Origin: DASVWZ01 sp963708575 | GTDB taxonomy: Bacteria; Acidobacteriota; Terriglobia; Terriglobales; Acidobacteriaceae | NCBI GenBank assembly: GCA_963708575.1 | Contig: CAVPTB010000007.1 | Location: 2,542,001-2,606,000 of the forward strand | Direction of reading: 5' to 3' | Length of the DNA: 64,000 nucleotides | Part shown: positions 16,362-26,089 of the stretch, piece by piece | How positions within the stretch are numbered: the stretch's first letter is position 1 | Layout of the letters: each line of letters starts with the position of its first letter | Translations under genes and position numbers: made by a program | The notes under the pieces: model-generated | Databases searched by the model: none | The model's input: only the letters and a program-made list of their open reading frames with translations | What the model was told of the DNA's origin: nothing

Positions 16362-17246
16362 ATGTTCACTCCGCAAGCTGGAATCTTCGCTCTGGGAACG
16401 TCCTCTCATGCATACCTGGAGTTTGACGTTCTGGACCCGAAGAAACACAACGAGTTCGCCTCTACGATTGCTGCGATTCGTGAGCCACGCACCACCACAG
16501 GAGGAGTGAACTTCGTTATCGGCTTTCGTCCTGAGCTCTGGCGGGATATGGTTCCAAATGATGCTCCTCCGGACGTCGAGGGCTTCAACAACGAGATCCG
16601 GGGCACAGACGGATTCGTTATGCCGAGCACGCAACATGATGCGCTGGTGTGGCTGTCGGGGAGTGCTTATGACGTTATCTTCGATATGGCCCGATCGGTC
16701 GTCCATGACCTCGCGGGCCAAGCCTCGCTGGCGGACGAAACCTCAAGTTGGCCTTATCGACATGATCGCGATCTTACCGGCTTCATCGACGGTTCAGAGA
16801 ATCCGACCCTGCTTGATGCTCCTATGGCGGCACTCTTGCCCGAAGGAGTTCCGGGCGCCGCCGGCTCAGTGCTGCTGCTTCAGAAGTGGAAGCACAAGGT
16901 AGTTGAGTGGGAGGCTCTGCCGGTCGAAAAGCAGGAGCACATCATGGGACGCAGCAAGCCCGACAGCATCGAACTTGAGAACAAGCCAGCGGACTCGCAT
17001 GTCGCTCGCACTGACCAGGACGAGTTTGGAAAAATCTTTCGCCGCAACATGCCTTACGGAAGCATCGAGGACCATGGCACCATGTTCGTGGGATTCAGCG
17101 CGGACCAGAAACGCCTTTCCAGAATGCTCGAAAGCATGGCGGGGCTAATCACAGGCACACGCGATGCGCTCACACGTTTTACTCAGCCGTTGACTGGATC
17201 CTACTATTTCGTGCCTTCCGTCGAGAGTCTGCGGGGCTTGCGGTAA
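16362..17246 (+). CDS. DyP-type heme peroxidase
   Basis: This is a 294-aa dye-decolorising peroxidase. The distal GxxDG motif is seen as GFIDGSENPT at about residues 140-150, and the candidate proximal heme-ligand His is in ADSHVARTD near 210. Two ferredoxin-like halves are expected. DyP enzymes use H2O2 to oxidise phenolic and dye substrates. The length fits the bacterial short class without a Tat signal, so it is probably cytoplasmic. No encapsulin gene is adjacent. Residues GSYYFVPSVESLRGL form the expected C-terminus. The nearest neighbours are a TPR protein upstream and a gluconokinase downstream, with no obvious functional link. Confidence 0.9.
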   Translation: MFTPQAGIFALGTSSHAYLEFDVLDPKKHNEFASTIAAIREPRTTTGGVNFVIGFRPELWRDMVPNDAPPDVEGFNNEIRGTDGFVMPSTQHDALVWLSGSAYDVIFDMARSVVHDLAGQASLADETSSWPYRHDRDLTGFIDGSENPTLLDAPMAALLPEGVPGAAGSVLLLQKWKHKVVEWEALPVEKQEHIMGRSKPDSIELENKPADSHVARTDQDEFGKIFRRNMPYGSIEDHGTMFVGFSADQKRLSRMLESMAGLITGTRDALTRFTQPLTGSYYFVPSVESLRGLR

Positions 17247-17342
17247 GGTGCCGTGCCGGTCGGTTTCATTTGTGGGAGGTTCCGGTCAATATAGTTAGCT
17301 CAGACGCGGGATCGGGGAAACGAAGGTCAGCCTCAGAAAGAA

Positions 17343-17840
17343 TTGCGCGACGTGATCGTCATCATCATGGGAGTGGTCGGAGCCGGAAAGACGCTCATCG
17401 GCACGCTGTTGGCCGAGCAAATGGGGTGGCGGTTCGCCGACGCGGACGATTACCATTCGCCGGGGAACAAGGAGAAGATGCATCGCGGCATCGCGCTCAC
17501 GGATGCCGATCGTACCCCTTGGCTCGAAGCGCTGCATCGCCTGCTTGCAGAGTGGAGTGCTCAAGGATCTAGCGGCGTTCTCGCGTGCTCCGCGCTGAAG
17601 TCCGCCTACCGACAGCAACTTTCGGATGGCCTCGGGGTAAATTGGGTGTATTTGAAAGGCGATCCCCAGGTTATCGAACAACGTCTTCGCGAACGTCACG
17701 GCCATTTTGCGGACGAGAAAATTCTAAAGACCCAGATTGAGACCCTGGAAGAGCCTGAAAATGCAGTCGTCGTGGATGTGAGCCGCAGTCCAACCGACAT
17801 GGTGAACGAAATAAAGCGCCAACTGCAGCTACAACCCTAG
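17343..17840 (+). CDS. gntK: Gluconokinase
   Basis: This is a 165-aa carbohydrate kinase of the GntK/thermoresistant gluconokinase type, converting gluconate to 6-phosphogluconate. The P-loop GVVGAGKT is at residues about 10-17, and DADDYHSPGNKEKMHRGIALTDADRTPW is a family hallmark read over residues 33-60. The C-terminal LERHGHF-like segment (LRERHGHFADEKILKTQ) binds nucleotide. The ORF starts with TTG at 17343; GTG at 17352 is an in-frame alternative. No other gluconate or Entner-Doudoroff genes are in the window, so the kinase likely acts with enzymes encoded elsewhere. Confidence 0.9.
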   Translation: MRDVIVIIMGVVGAGKTLIGTLLAEQMGWRFADADDYHSPGNKEKMHRGIALTDADRTPWLEALHRLLAEWSAQGSSGVLACSALKSAYRQQLSDGLGVNWVYLKGDPQVIEQRLRERHGHFADEKILKTQIETLEEPENAVVVDVSRSPTDMVNEIKRQLQLQP

Positions 17841-17985
17841 ATCGACATCTCCGACGAACCGTCGTCTTCATATTTGTCTCTCGTTTTTAACACTGGCGTA
17901 ACAATCCTTCCGTATAGTTCACCCCTTTAGAGCGAATCCCGCGAACAGTACAGTTTGCGAATCAAACGAACACAGGAGATAGCGC

Positions 17986-19572
17986 ATGGCGACAGCTACC
18001 CCAGCACTTGAGGCGAAGCTCAATAAGGGTCCGGGAAAGATCGGCATGATGGGCTTCGGGGTGGTGCTGCTCATAGGAGTTATCTATTCGGCGTTTCATC
18101 TCTTAACGGATCTCTCCACCATTCACGGCGGATCCGTGATGCCTTACGTCCTGTTGGGAATCGCGCTGCTGGTCGCTCTTGGATTCGAGTTTGTCAACGG
18201 GTTCCACGATACGGCAAATGCCGTTGCCACCGTAATCTATACCCACTCCATGGAGCCGCATATCGCGGTCGTCTGGTCGGGTTTTTGGAACTTCATGGGA
18301 GTGCTTACTTCCAGCGGCCTGGTGGCCTTTGGGATCATCTCTCTGCTGCCAGTCGAATTGATCCTGCAAGTGGGCAGTAAAGCCGGATTCGCGATGGTAT
18401 TCGCGTTATTGGTTGCGGCGATTATCTGGAATTTGGGCACCTGGTACTTCGGTTTACCTGCTTCGAGTTCACACACCTTGATTGGCTCGGTCATCGGCGT
18501 AGGCATCGCAAACCAGTTGATCTCCGCGAAAACAGGCACTAGCGGCGTGGACTGGGCACAGGCCACGAACATCGGGAAATCACTTTTACTCTCCCCGATC
18601 GTTGGATTTGCCTGCGCTTTCCTGCTTCTGTCAGTCATGAAACTAGTGATCAAGAACCGCAAACTGTACGAGGCTCCGGAAGGCTCGGAACCGCCACCGT
18701 TCTGGATCCGCGCTCTTCTTGTCCTCACTTGCACCGGAGTAAGTTTTGCGCACGGTTCGAATGACGGACAAAAAGGCATGGGACTGATCATGCTGATTCT
18801 GGTCGGCACCGTACCAACCGCTTACGCATTGAATCACGCGGTAACGCGGAAACAGTCCGACGACTTCATTGCAGTCTCGCAACAGGCCAGCGGAATTTTG
18901 ACAAAATACGTCAGCCCGAACGCGGTTATTGCCGATGACCGGGAAGAGGTCACGGACTACGTTCGCACCAAGGAATTCACGCCCAACACCATGCTGGCCC
19001 TTCGCCAGCTCGTAACCGACATCGGCAACGAAACGCTCCTGTTCGGCGAACTCGCCAAAGTCCCCAATGACCGGGTACGCAACTTCCGCAACGACATGTA
19101 CCTGGTGAGCGAAGCCTTGCGGTTGATGAAGAAGACCAAAGTGGCGCAGATCAGCGCTTTGGATTGGGAAGGTTTGGACAATTACAAGAAGCATGTCGAC
19201 GGCGCAACGCGCTTCATTCCAGGATGGGTGAAGGTCGCGGTCGCGATGGCACTCGGTTTAGGCACGATGGTGGGATGGAAGCGAATCGTGGTGACCGTGG
19301 GAGAGAAGATCGGCAAGGAACATCTTACCTACGGGCAAGGAGCCGCAGCAGAGATTACCGCTATGTTCACCATCGGCGCCGCCGACTGGTTCGGGTTGCC
19401 AGTGAGCACGACCCACGTTTTGTCTTCAGGCATTGCGGGCACGATGGCAGCGAATCATTCAGGTTTACAATGGGCCACGGTGCGCAATCTGCTCATGGCA
19501 TGGGTGCTCACCCTGCCGGCGTCGATGGTGCTAGCAGGCTTTCTGTTCTGGGGCTTTCGAAACATTTTCTAG
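17986..19572 (+). CDS. pit: PiT-family inorganic phosphate transporter
   Basis: This is a 528-aa inner-membrane symporter for inorganic phosphate (or metal-phosphate). The two PiT signature copies are visible: GFHDTANAVAT with the following helices in the N-half, and SFAHGSNDGQKGMG plus PVSTTHVLSSGIAG in the C-half. A large cytoplasmic loop at about residues 285-405 separates the halves, similar in size to that of E. coli PitA. The ATG has AGGAGA at about 10 nt. It is a single-gene unit; no phoU-like gene is adjacent and no Pho box is evident upstream. Confidence 0.93.
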   Translation: MATATPALEAKLNKGPGKIGMMGFGVVLLIGVIYSAFHLLTDLSTIHGGSVMPYVLLGIALLVALGFEFVNGFHDTANAVATVIYTHSMEPHIAVVWSGFWNFMGVLTSSGLVAFGIISLLPVELILQVGSKAGFAMVFALLVAAIIWNLGTWYFGLPASSSHTLIGSVIGVGIANQLISAKTGTSGVDWAQATNIGKSLLLSPIVGFACAFLLLSVMKLVIKNRKLYEAPEGSEPPPFWIRALLVLTCTGVSFAHGSNDGQKGMGLIMLILVGTVPTAYALNHAVTRKQSDDFIAVSQQASGILTKYVSPNAVIADDREEVTDYVRTKEFTPNTMLALRQLVTDIGNETLLFGELAKVPNDRVRNFRNDMYLVSEALRLMKKTKVAQISALDWEGLDNYKKHVDGATRFIPGWVKVAVAMALGLGTMVGWKRIVVTVGEKIGKEHLTYGQGAAAEITAMFTIGAADWFGLPVSTTHVLSSGIAGTMAANHSGLQWATVRNLLMAWVLTLPASMVLAGFLFWGFRNIF

Positions 19573-19586
19573 TTTACTGGTAGCGT

Positions 19587-21158
19587 TCACAACTCCGCGG
19601 AAGGGGCGGCTGCTTCCACGTGCCTTGGCATGCTGACTGGATTTCTCGGGGCAGCTTTGAGTCCGCCTCCGAATCCCTGCCGCACGAGCTTGAAAATGGT
19701 CCGACGATTCTGAAAGATCAGCTTTACCCATGCCCGGCGACCCATCATGGGAAAATATATTCCATGGAAGCACAGGCGAGCCAAGAAGATGTTGATGCGG
19801 TAGCCGAGCGACTCATCCTCCAGCGCGTCGACAGCGTCGGCTAACGCCTCGGGACTGTAGCTGTGCGCCCACCCGTATTTCACTTCAGCATGAGCTTCTT
19901 CGATGGTCATCTTCAGCGGAGTGTGCGCCATGGCGAACGGGATGAATTCCTGCCAATGTTTGGGCCTGGTGAGACGTCCAGCGGCCTCAAGGCGCTTGTA
20001 GAGCGGAGTTGCGGGCAAAGGCGTCAGGAGGCCAAAGATAGGCAAACCTGGCGGCCACGTGCGAACTTGCTCAAGTGTGCGTTCGGCGACTCCGGGCGTG
20101 TCATTGTCCATGCCGAAAATAAAGGATGTGATCGCGTATACGTTACGTTTGGCGAGACGATCAAGCACGGCAGCATATTCGCCCGGCTTGTTGAAGCCTT
20201 TGTTTACGTCCTTGAGATTGGCCGGGTCGATCGACTCCATTCCAATGAAGACCCATTTGCCCCCGGAAGCCGCGATCAGGTCGACGAGTTCCTCGTCGCG
20301 CAGCAGATTGGCGCTGATTTGAGCTACCCAATGCAATTGCGCTCCTGCGGCGATGATGTCACGCAGCAACGACTTGGTACGTTTAACGTTGATGGCAAAA
20401 TTATCATCGATAAAGAAAACTGCGATCTGACCTTTTTCCTTGCGCGCACGGGCTTTGAGCATCAGCAACTCGTTCACCACGCTCTCGTTGCTGCGAAAGC
20501 GGATGGAGTCGCCGAAGAATCCAGTCACGGTGCAGAATTCGCAGCCGTATGGACAGCCTCTGCCGGATTCGACAGGAACAATGCGAAAGGTACCCCAGCC
20601 CTCTCCGATATTCTTAAGGAGCGGGAAGACCACCTTGGGCAGGAGATTAAATTGGTGAAGGTCGATTGAGTCCCAAGGGATTTCTGGGTATTGCTTCAGG
20701 GAGGGCTTGCGGTCTTTGCCAGCATCATCGACGGGAGCATAGATGTCTTTGAGCTGCCCGCGCGCCGCGTCCTCTACGATGCGCGGCCAGGTTTCGTCGG
20801 CTTCGCCGAGGGCGACTGCGTCGGCATGACGCGGCCCGCCATCCCGGCCGAGAGCCTCGTCAGGCAGTTCGGTGACGTGAGGTCCCCCCATCACCACCGG
20901 GACTCCGGTGGACCGAACCGCATCCGCCATGCGGTAGGCTTTCGCGATCATTCGGGTCATGGCGCCGATCCCGACCAGATCAATCTTCTGGTCGCGAACG
21001 TAGCGGGCTATACCTGCTTCGTCCATGGGCTGCGCGTTGCCGTCGATCAGCAAGACTTCGTGGCCGGACGGAGTCAGTGACTGGAGAAGAAACATCCAGA
21101 GGTGCGGCATGAAATTATGGGTTACGCCGTTGTCCGGGTTGTATAGCAGGATTTTCAT
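19587..21158 (-). CDS. B12-binding domain radical SAM protein
   Basis: This is a 523-aa class B-type radical SAM enzyme. A Rossmann-like cobalamin-binding domain covers about residues 1-140 (LLYNPDNG, LIDGNAQPM, GPHVTELP). The [4Fe-4S] site is CPYGCEFC (CxxxCxxC) at about residue 202, followed by the TIM-barrel core to about 400. Such enzymes do methylations and other radical reactions on hopanoids, cofactors or antibiotics; the product here cannot be determined. The ATG has the site AAGGAA on the minus strand. It runs opposite to pit, ending 14 nt after it convergently. No hopanoid genes are in the window. Confidence 0.85.
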   Translation of the reverse strand: MKILLYNPDNGVTHNFMPHLWMFLLQSLTPSGHEVLLIDGNAQPMDEAGIARYVRDQKIDLVGIGAMTRMIAKAYRMADAVRSTGVPVVMGGPHVTELPDEALGRDGGPRHADAVALGEADETWPRIVEDAARGQLKDIYAPVDDAGKDRKPSLKQYPEIPWDSIDLHQFNLLPKVVFPLLKNIGEGWGTFRIVPVESGRGCPYGCEFCTVTGFFGDSIRFRSNESVVNELLMLKARARKEKGQIAVFFIDDNFAINVKRTKSLLRDIIAAGAQLHWVAQISANLLRDEELVDLIAASGGKWVFIGMESIDPANLKDVNKGFNKPGEYAAVLDRLAKRNVYAITSFIFGMDNDTPGVAERTLEQVRTWPPGLPIFGLLTPLPATPLYKRLEAAGRLTRPKHWQEFIPFAMAHTPLKMTIEEAHAEVKYGWAHSYSPEALADAVDALEDESLGYRINIFLARLCFHGIYFPMMGRRAWVKLIFQNRRTIFKLVRQGFGGGLKAAPRNPVSMPRHVEAAAPSAEL

Positions 21159-21532
21159 AACGTTCCTTCCGCATTCAGAGATCGAATGCTTGGTACGTGC
21201 GTCCCCACGACGTGCCGAATCGGCAAGATCAGAACCGGACGGACTCCGATCCTAGTCTTCAGGATGATTGGGTTGGAGTTCTCTAGAGGCGAGTTTCAAG
21301 TTAAGTGAAGTGTACACGTTATGTGCTTCGGGAGGAGAAAAAGAGTCTACTTAGCAATAATTTATCTGGATCGATTAAAGTTTTTGTTAACCAGCATAGT
21401 TAAGCCATTCCGATATGTGTGATCTGGCTAGGTAACGCGATTGGGGCTGGAATTCCGGAGTTCTGAAGGCGGGAAGGACCTGCGCGGGTCGATTATGGCG
21501 CTCACACGGGAACTTCCGTGCGAATCGAGCGG
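21159..21532. other. 374-nt gap, AT-rich, no gene seen
   Basis: This lies between the radical SAM gene and the TPR protein gene, both on the minus strand. The centre (21300-21420) is AT rich and probably holds the radical SAM promoter. No terminator hairpin or ORF with coding character was found. Confidence 0.5.
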
Positions 21533-23461
21533 CTAGCGAAGTTCCAGCGAGATCAGGTCTCCATCGCCTTGTCCACTAGATTTGTAGTTGGCTGAGGCAG
21601 CGCGATTCTTCCAGTCGCAGGAGAACTGGTCGGCGCCAATGAGGGTTAGGGCGTTGTAATCGGCGGTGTGCAAACGCAGGGTCTTGCCCGCGGCGGATAA
21701 CGTGACCACAGCCGCGGGAGACTTAGAGCAATCCACCGACAGAACTCGACCTTTGAGGTACAGCACCGGACGCTTGTCAGGTTGTGGCTGAGCTGGGGGC
21801 TGTTCTGCACCTTCGTCATTCGGATTGCTGGCCTGCTCTTCCGGATGGGGTTGCGAGGGTGACGAAGAAGCAGGCTTCGGCGTGGGTGGCAGGGTCGCGG
21901 CAGGCTGCGGGGCGACTCCGTATTTCTGCACAGTGGGCAGATCTGCCAATTGTTTCTGAGCTCCTTGCGCTATGGTTGCGTCGGAACTGGTCGCCAGTTG
22001 GCGGAGCATGGCTTCTGCCGCTTCGAATTTCTTGGCCGCGATGTAGATCTTTGCCATGTTAAGTTGATACTGCTGATTGCGCGGGCTCAAGCGCATGGCA
22101 GCGCGCTCGGCTTCCATGGCAGAGTTGATGCCGCCGCCCTCGACACGCGCCAAGCCAAGGAGGTTGTAGGCTTCGGCGAACTCCGGATTCCAGTCGAGCA
22201 CCGCGTGCAGGTCCTGCATCATGTTGGCGAGTCCTTCGAACTCACGGGCGCTCGCTTGCGCGAGATGGTATTTGAGCAGAGCCGCATAGAAGTGCAGCCA
22301 GGGATCTTTGGGATCAAGTTCTGCCGCTTTCGAGATTTCCCGGGCCGACTCTTCAGAATTTTTGCTCTGCAGGAAGGCAAAGGCGAGCGCCCGATGAACA
22401 ATGGCGTTGTCCAGCTTGGGCTGGCTGGCGAGGGCGTTCAGCTTGTTGATAGCGGCATCACGATGTTCAGGGACGCGTAAGGCCATCTCCTGCACGAGAG
22501 CCTGTCCCATTGCCGGAGAAAGATCTTCGCGGCTGGCTCCGATCTCTTCGTCGGGAGAGAGCGTCGGAGCCTGGCCGATGGAGTGCAACGCTACCGACTT
22601 CCCTGCCGGATCCACTTGGGCGACCAGCGGTAGCACGGTTTGAGAGTAGGTCTTCACTTCCTGATCAAACTGCGCGGCAGTCATGCCGAAGGCCTGTTGA
22701 ATCGCCTGCCCGACGGGCAGCTTCTGGTTCTCCGCTAAATCAAAATAAGTTCCGGTCTGCGTCAGCTTGTTCTTGTTGATGAGGTAATGCATCACCATCC
22801 ACGACTCCGCCACAAACATCCCATCTTGTGGGGAGGCCGGAGATCCAGGTCCACCCGGTTTCGTGGCGAATAACTGCGTCGCCGGAATCCAGGGCTGAGA
22901 GCTCAGAAGTGACACGAAGTTATTCGAACGTGCCGTGATCGACTCCGGCTCACCTCCAATCTGAACGGTTCTGCCCACACGCAAGCTGGAGAAGTACTGC
23001 GTGAAACCTTCGTCGAACCAGGGCTCGGTCGGCGGGTAGTTGTAATTCAGCAGAACCTTGGCGAAATCATAGGAGACGGCACGCCAACTATCGCTTCGCG
23101 ACAGGTTCACGACGAAGTAGTAACGATCCTCGCCAGGGAGGAAGAAACCATCGGAAAGAAGCTGACCGCTGCGTCCTGGGACAACGGCCGAGTAATCCTC
23201 TTCAGTGCGGAGTGCAACGATCTCGATGGGCTCGGGAAGGTTGATTCGGGTGCGCAGCAACAACTGACCGAATGCAGAGCGCATCTGCTCGAAGCGCGCG
23301 ATGACCAAGTGTCCTTGCGCATCTTCGCCGTTCGTCACCAGCGAAAAGTGGCTGGAATTCAGCCGCATCCATTGCGGTTCGCCCGCTCCCGCGGGAAGCG
23401 GATAAAGGCAAAACACGCAGAGTGCGACAAGCACACGGGGAAGAATGAGTCTGCTGAACAT
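21533..23461 (-). CDS. Secreted TPR protein (DUF1570-like)
   Basis: This is an exported protein of about 642 aa with a signal peptide (MFSRLILPRVLVALCVFCLYP) and a predicted cleavage near PAGA. Residues 30-290 resemble the DUF1570/gluzincin-like domain: conserved aromatics and EPWFDEGFTQYFSSL, where DEGFTQYF is the second half of an HExxH-type site though no HExxH precedes it, so activity is doubtful. TPR repeats follow at about 350-500, then a Pro-rich linker and a beta domain at the C-terminus. The ORF opens six codons earlier. Its role is unknown; the terminal domain with conserved Cys may be lectin or adhesion-like. Confidence 0.7.
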   Translation of the reverse strand: MFSRLILPRVLVALCVFCLYPLPAGAGEPQWMRLNSSHFSLVTNGEDAQGHLVIARFEQMRSAFGQLLLRTRINLPEPIEIVALRTEEDYSAVVPGRSGQLLSDGFFLPGEDRYYFVVNLSRSDSWRAVSYDFAKVLLNYNYPPTEPWFDEGFTQYFSSLRVGRTVQIGGEPESITARSNNFVSLLSSQPWIPATQLFATKPGGPGSPASPQDGMFVAESWMVMHYLINKNKLTQTGTYFDLAENQKLPVGQAIQQAFGMTAAQFDQEVKTYSQTVLPLVAQVDPAGKSVALHSIGQAPTLSPDEEIGASREDLSPAMGQALVQEMALRVPEHRDAAINKLNALASQPKLDNAIVHRALAFAFLQSKNSEESAREISKAAELDPKDPWLHFYAALLKYHLAQASAREFEGLANMMQDLHAVLDWNPEFAEAYNLLGLARVEGGGINSAMEAERAAMRLSPRNQQYQLNMAKIYIAAKKFEAAEAMLRQLATSSDATIAQGAQKQLADLPTVQKYGVAPQPAATLPPTPKPASSSPSQPHPEEQASNPNDEGAEQPPAQPQPDKRPVLYLKGRVLSVDCSKSPAAVVTLSAAGKTLRLHTADYNALTLIGADQFSCDWKNRAASANYKSSGQGDGDLISLELR

Positions 23462-23496
23462 GACTGTTCGAACCGCCACAAAATGCTATCACGCTG

Positions 23497-24585
23497 TTAC
23501 GAAGACAGAATTTTTTCCAACGCCCAGCGGGCGCTCTCGGAGAGAACTTCATCTTCGTCAGCGGTGAGATTTTCGAGCAACGGAATAAAGCAGCGGTCGC
23601 CGCTATTGCCCATAGCGATGACCGCATTGCGGCGCAAGCCGGTGCGTTTCGCGCGACGAATCGGTGAGCCGCGAAATTTTTCGCGAAATTCTTCGGTGCT
23701 CATCTCGGCAAGCCATCCCAGCGCTGGATTCACCAGGCCCTCTCGTGGCTGGAAATCAGATTCGGTGGTAAGCGGCGATTTGCGGTTCCACGGACACACA
23801 TCCTGGCAGATGTCACACCCGAAAACATGACGCCCTATGCCTTCGCGCATGTGTTCGGGAATCTCTCCGCGCTTCTCGATCGTCAGATAGGAAATACACT
23901 TGTTCGAATCGAGCTTGTAGGGTGCAATCAGCGCGTCCGTCGGACAGGCGTCGATACACCGGGTGCAGGTGCCGCAGCGATCTGGCGCAGGTAAGTCGGC
24001 CGTTAATTCCAGGGATGTGAGAATCACTCCCAAGAACAGCCAAGAACCCAGTTTCTGGTTGAGGATGCAGGTGTTTTTGCCGATCCATCCGACGCCCGCG
24101 TACTTGGCGTAGACTCTCTCGACCAGAGGGCCTGTGTCGACGTAGCAGCGGGTGACCAGGTCATTGTCAGTCGAGGTTTCTCGCAGCTTTATTTCGACAG
24201 TGCGTAGTCGGCGCATCACGGCTTCGTGGTAATCTTCGCGGCTCCATGCGTAGCGGGAGATCCATCCGCGAGTTGGATTGGCCAAGGGTATGGCCGACGA
24301 AGACGGCGCCGGTACTGAATACGGTTGATTGGTGTTGTAGTTGATGGCACAGACGACTACGGTGCGCGCCCAGGGAGCAGTGACACGTAACGACTCGCGC
24401 TTCAAATTACCGGATTCATCGCGGGCTTCCAGATACTTCATCTCACCGGCATGACCGGCGGCAATCCACTCGGGGAAATGGCGCAACTCCACAAACTCAC
24501 GTACGGGCGCGATTCCGGCAAGCTCAAAGCCGGCGTCGCTTGCCGCCTGTTTGACGAGAGTTGTGATTGGGCCGGGATCGGGCAA
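23497..24585 (-). CDS. queG: Epoxyqueuosine reductase QueG
   Basis: This enzyme performs the last step of queuosine synthesis, reducing epoxyqueuosine in tRNA wobble position 34 with cobalamin. At 362 aa it has the QueG cores: an N-terminal cobalamin-binding domain and two [4Fe-4S] motifs, CGTCTRCIDACPTDAL and FGCDICQDVCPWN, at about residues 190 and 240, then a C-terminal HEAT-like segment. It starts with TTG, six nt after AAGGAG on the minus strand, a strong site that decides the start. The gene upstream on the minus strand is a small cysteine-containing ORF. Confidence 0.92.
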   Translation of the reverse strand: MPDPGPITTLVKQAASDAGFELAGIAPVREFVELRHFPEWIAAGHAGEMKYLEARDESGNLKRESLRVTAPWARTVVVCAINYNTNQPYSVPAPSSSAIPLANPTRGWISRYAWSREDYHEAVMRRLRTVEIKLRETSTDNDLVTRCYVDTGPLVERVYAKYAGVGWIGKNTCILNQKLGSWLFLGVILTSLELTADLPAPDRCGTCTRCIDACPTDALIAPYKLDSNKCISYLTIEKRGEIPEHMREGIGRHVFGCDICQDVCPWNRKSPLTTESDFQPREGLVNPALGWLAEMSTEEFREKFRGSPIRRAKRTGLRRNAVIAMGNSGDRCFIPLLENLTADEDEVLSESARWALEKILSS

Positions 24586-24645
24586 AGGGGACTCCTTTGA
24601 CCATTATCCCAGTTCGGTGGCTCGCTGAACGGCTGGAATACTGCC

Positions 24646-24894
24646 TTACTCTTTGGAACTGCGCCGCCACAGCGGGGTCTTCGGATCCCAGTTATGGACG
24701 TTCTTCTCAAAGTCCGCAGGCTTCCAGTCAGCGCAGGTTTCCTTGGCAGCGTCAGATCCGATTCCGTGTTGCGTCAGGCACTGTTCCAGTTTTTCGCGAA
24801 GGTTGCTGTCGTTGATCAGGCCGAGCAATTCGGCGCGGTGCATCGCATCAAGTCCATGAAGCAAGGGGCACTTCAGCAGATCTTCCTGTTTCAT
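24646..24894 (-). CDS. Small conserved-looking hypothetical protein
   Basis: This is an 82-aa soluble protein (MKQEDLLKCPLLHGLD...) with three cysteines and helical character. The frame is open for 30 more codons, but ATG at 24894 is preceded by an AGAGGTAGGA purine stretch, so it is the likely start. The family is not recognised. It lies just upstream of queG on the same strand with 60 nt between them, so it could share its transcript. Cys residues at about 9, 39 and 54 could coordinate metal, but no motif is clear. Confidence 0.6.
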   Translation of the reverse strand: MKQEDLLKCPLLHGLDAMHRAELLGLINDSNLREKLEQCLTQHGIGSDAAKETCADWKPADFEKNVHNWDPKTPLWRRSSKE

Positions 24895-25110
24895 CGTCCT
24901 ACCTCTTTGGATTCCCCGGCGCGAACGGATAACTAACAGACGATTACAAGGCCGGAAGGGGAATACGGCAGTGACTGGCGCCACAAGGGTACGTGAGGTT
25001 TCTCACAAGGTGGCAACGGCCTAAGACGCTAAGGTCGGGGAGTTTTTGGCGATTGACGGCACGAATGAAATTCGTCCGCTTCCTGTGGGTGTAGCTAGTG
25101 GCAAGACGGT

Positions 25111-25698
25111 TTATCCGCCTTGTTTGAGTTCGACCAGGACCTGGCGTGCGATCTCTTTCAAGGTTTCGAAGACTCCTATGCCCTGGAAGGCAACGGCTTC
25201 GAGGACCGGCTCGTCTTTGCGTTTCAGCTCTTTGCTGAGCTGGTCGACCGGAAGAATATTAGGGAGATCGCGCTTGTTCAACTGCAGCAGGTAAGGAATC
25301 TTCTTGAAGTCGTAGCCGTGTTCCTTGAGGTTGTCCATCAGGTTGTCCAAGGCTTCGACGTTGGCGTCCATGCGCTCCTGCTGGGAGTCGGCAACGAAGA
25401 CAATGCCGTCCACGCCGCGCAGAATCAGCTTGCGGCTGGCATCATAAAAGACCTGTCCAGGAACCGTATAAAGATGGATACGGGTTTTGAAGCCCCGCAC
25501 CGAACCGAGATCAAGGGGCAGAAAGTCGAAAAACAGGGTTCGGTCAGTCTCGGTAGCCAGCGAGATCATCTTGCCCTTTTGCTGCTCCGCGGTCTTCTGG
25601 AAGATGTATTGAAGGTTGGTGGTCTTGCCACCTAGACCGGCGCCGTAATAGACGATTTTGCAGTTGATCTCGCGGGCTGCAAAGTTGATGAAACTCAA
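25111..25698 (-). CDS. mglA: Ras-like GTPase MglA
   Basis: This is a 195-aa small GTPase of the MglA family, which in Myxococcus sets leading-pole identity and type IV pilus polarity. It has P-loop YGAGLGGKT at residues 17-25, the MglA-specific TVPGQ (Thr in place of the Walker B Asp of Ras) and the guanine motif NKRD. The frame opens eight codons earlier, but TTG at 25698 is preceded by GAGGAAAG and begins LSFINFAAREINCK, matching MglA length and N-terminus. MglB, its GAP, is not adjacent or seen in this window. Ser/Thr regulation is not indicated. Confidence 0.9.
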   Translation of the reverse strand: MSFINFAAREINCKIVYYGAGLGGKTTNLQYIFQKTAEQQKGKMISLATETDRTLFFDFLPLDLGSVRGFKTRIHLYTVPGQVFYDASRKLILRGVDGIVFVADSQQERMDANVEALDNLMDNLKEHGYDFKKIPYLLQLNKRDLPNILPVDQLSKELKRKDEPVLEAVAFQGIGVFETLKEIARQVLVELKQGG

Positions 25699-26089
25699 GA
25701 CTTTCCTCAAGAAATGCGGCAAACACTCCCCGCCGTGCGGAGTGTCGCCACGCTAAGATTTTGTTGGTACTGCTGGTTTTATATCACAGCCGGGAATTAC
25801 CGGCAGGTTACTCAGGTTACTAGCTTGAGTTCACAGCACTTAACGGCTTCTAAAGGCTCTTTTGGGCTGCGGGACGCTCCCTGCAAGTCCCGGCCGACAG
25901 CGAACTGGCTTGGCCCCGAACTGGGGCCGTGCGACACGGCGCCGGACGTTGTGGGGCAATTACTCGTCACTACGTTCGTCTCAACGAAGATGCGGGGAGG
26001 TTAGACGTATCCTCAGGTTTTGGTTTTCCCGCAGATAGTCGGTTAGTTATTGTTCGCCATCGATAAGACAATGAAGATGAGGGAGAGAG
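25699..26089. other. 391-nt intergenic region with a 9-bp tandem repeat
   Basis: This lies between the divergent mglA and the following membrane-protein gene. CAGGTTACT is repeated exactly in tandem at 25804-25812 and 25813-25821. ACTCA at 25810-25814 and TGAGT further right form an inverted pair. A 6-bp GC hairpin (GGCCCC/GGGGCC) is at 25912-25928. No ORF with coding character is evident. Confidence 0.5.

Noticed and set aside
25801..25840. HAIR-type operator upstream of mglA
   Set aside because: The ACTCA and TGAGT halves are in the reverse order of a HAIR element with different spacing.
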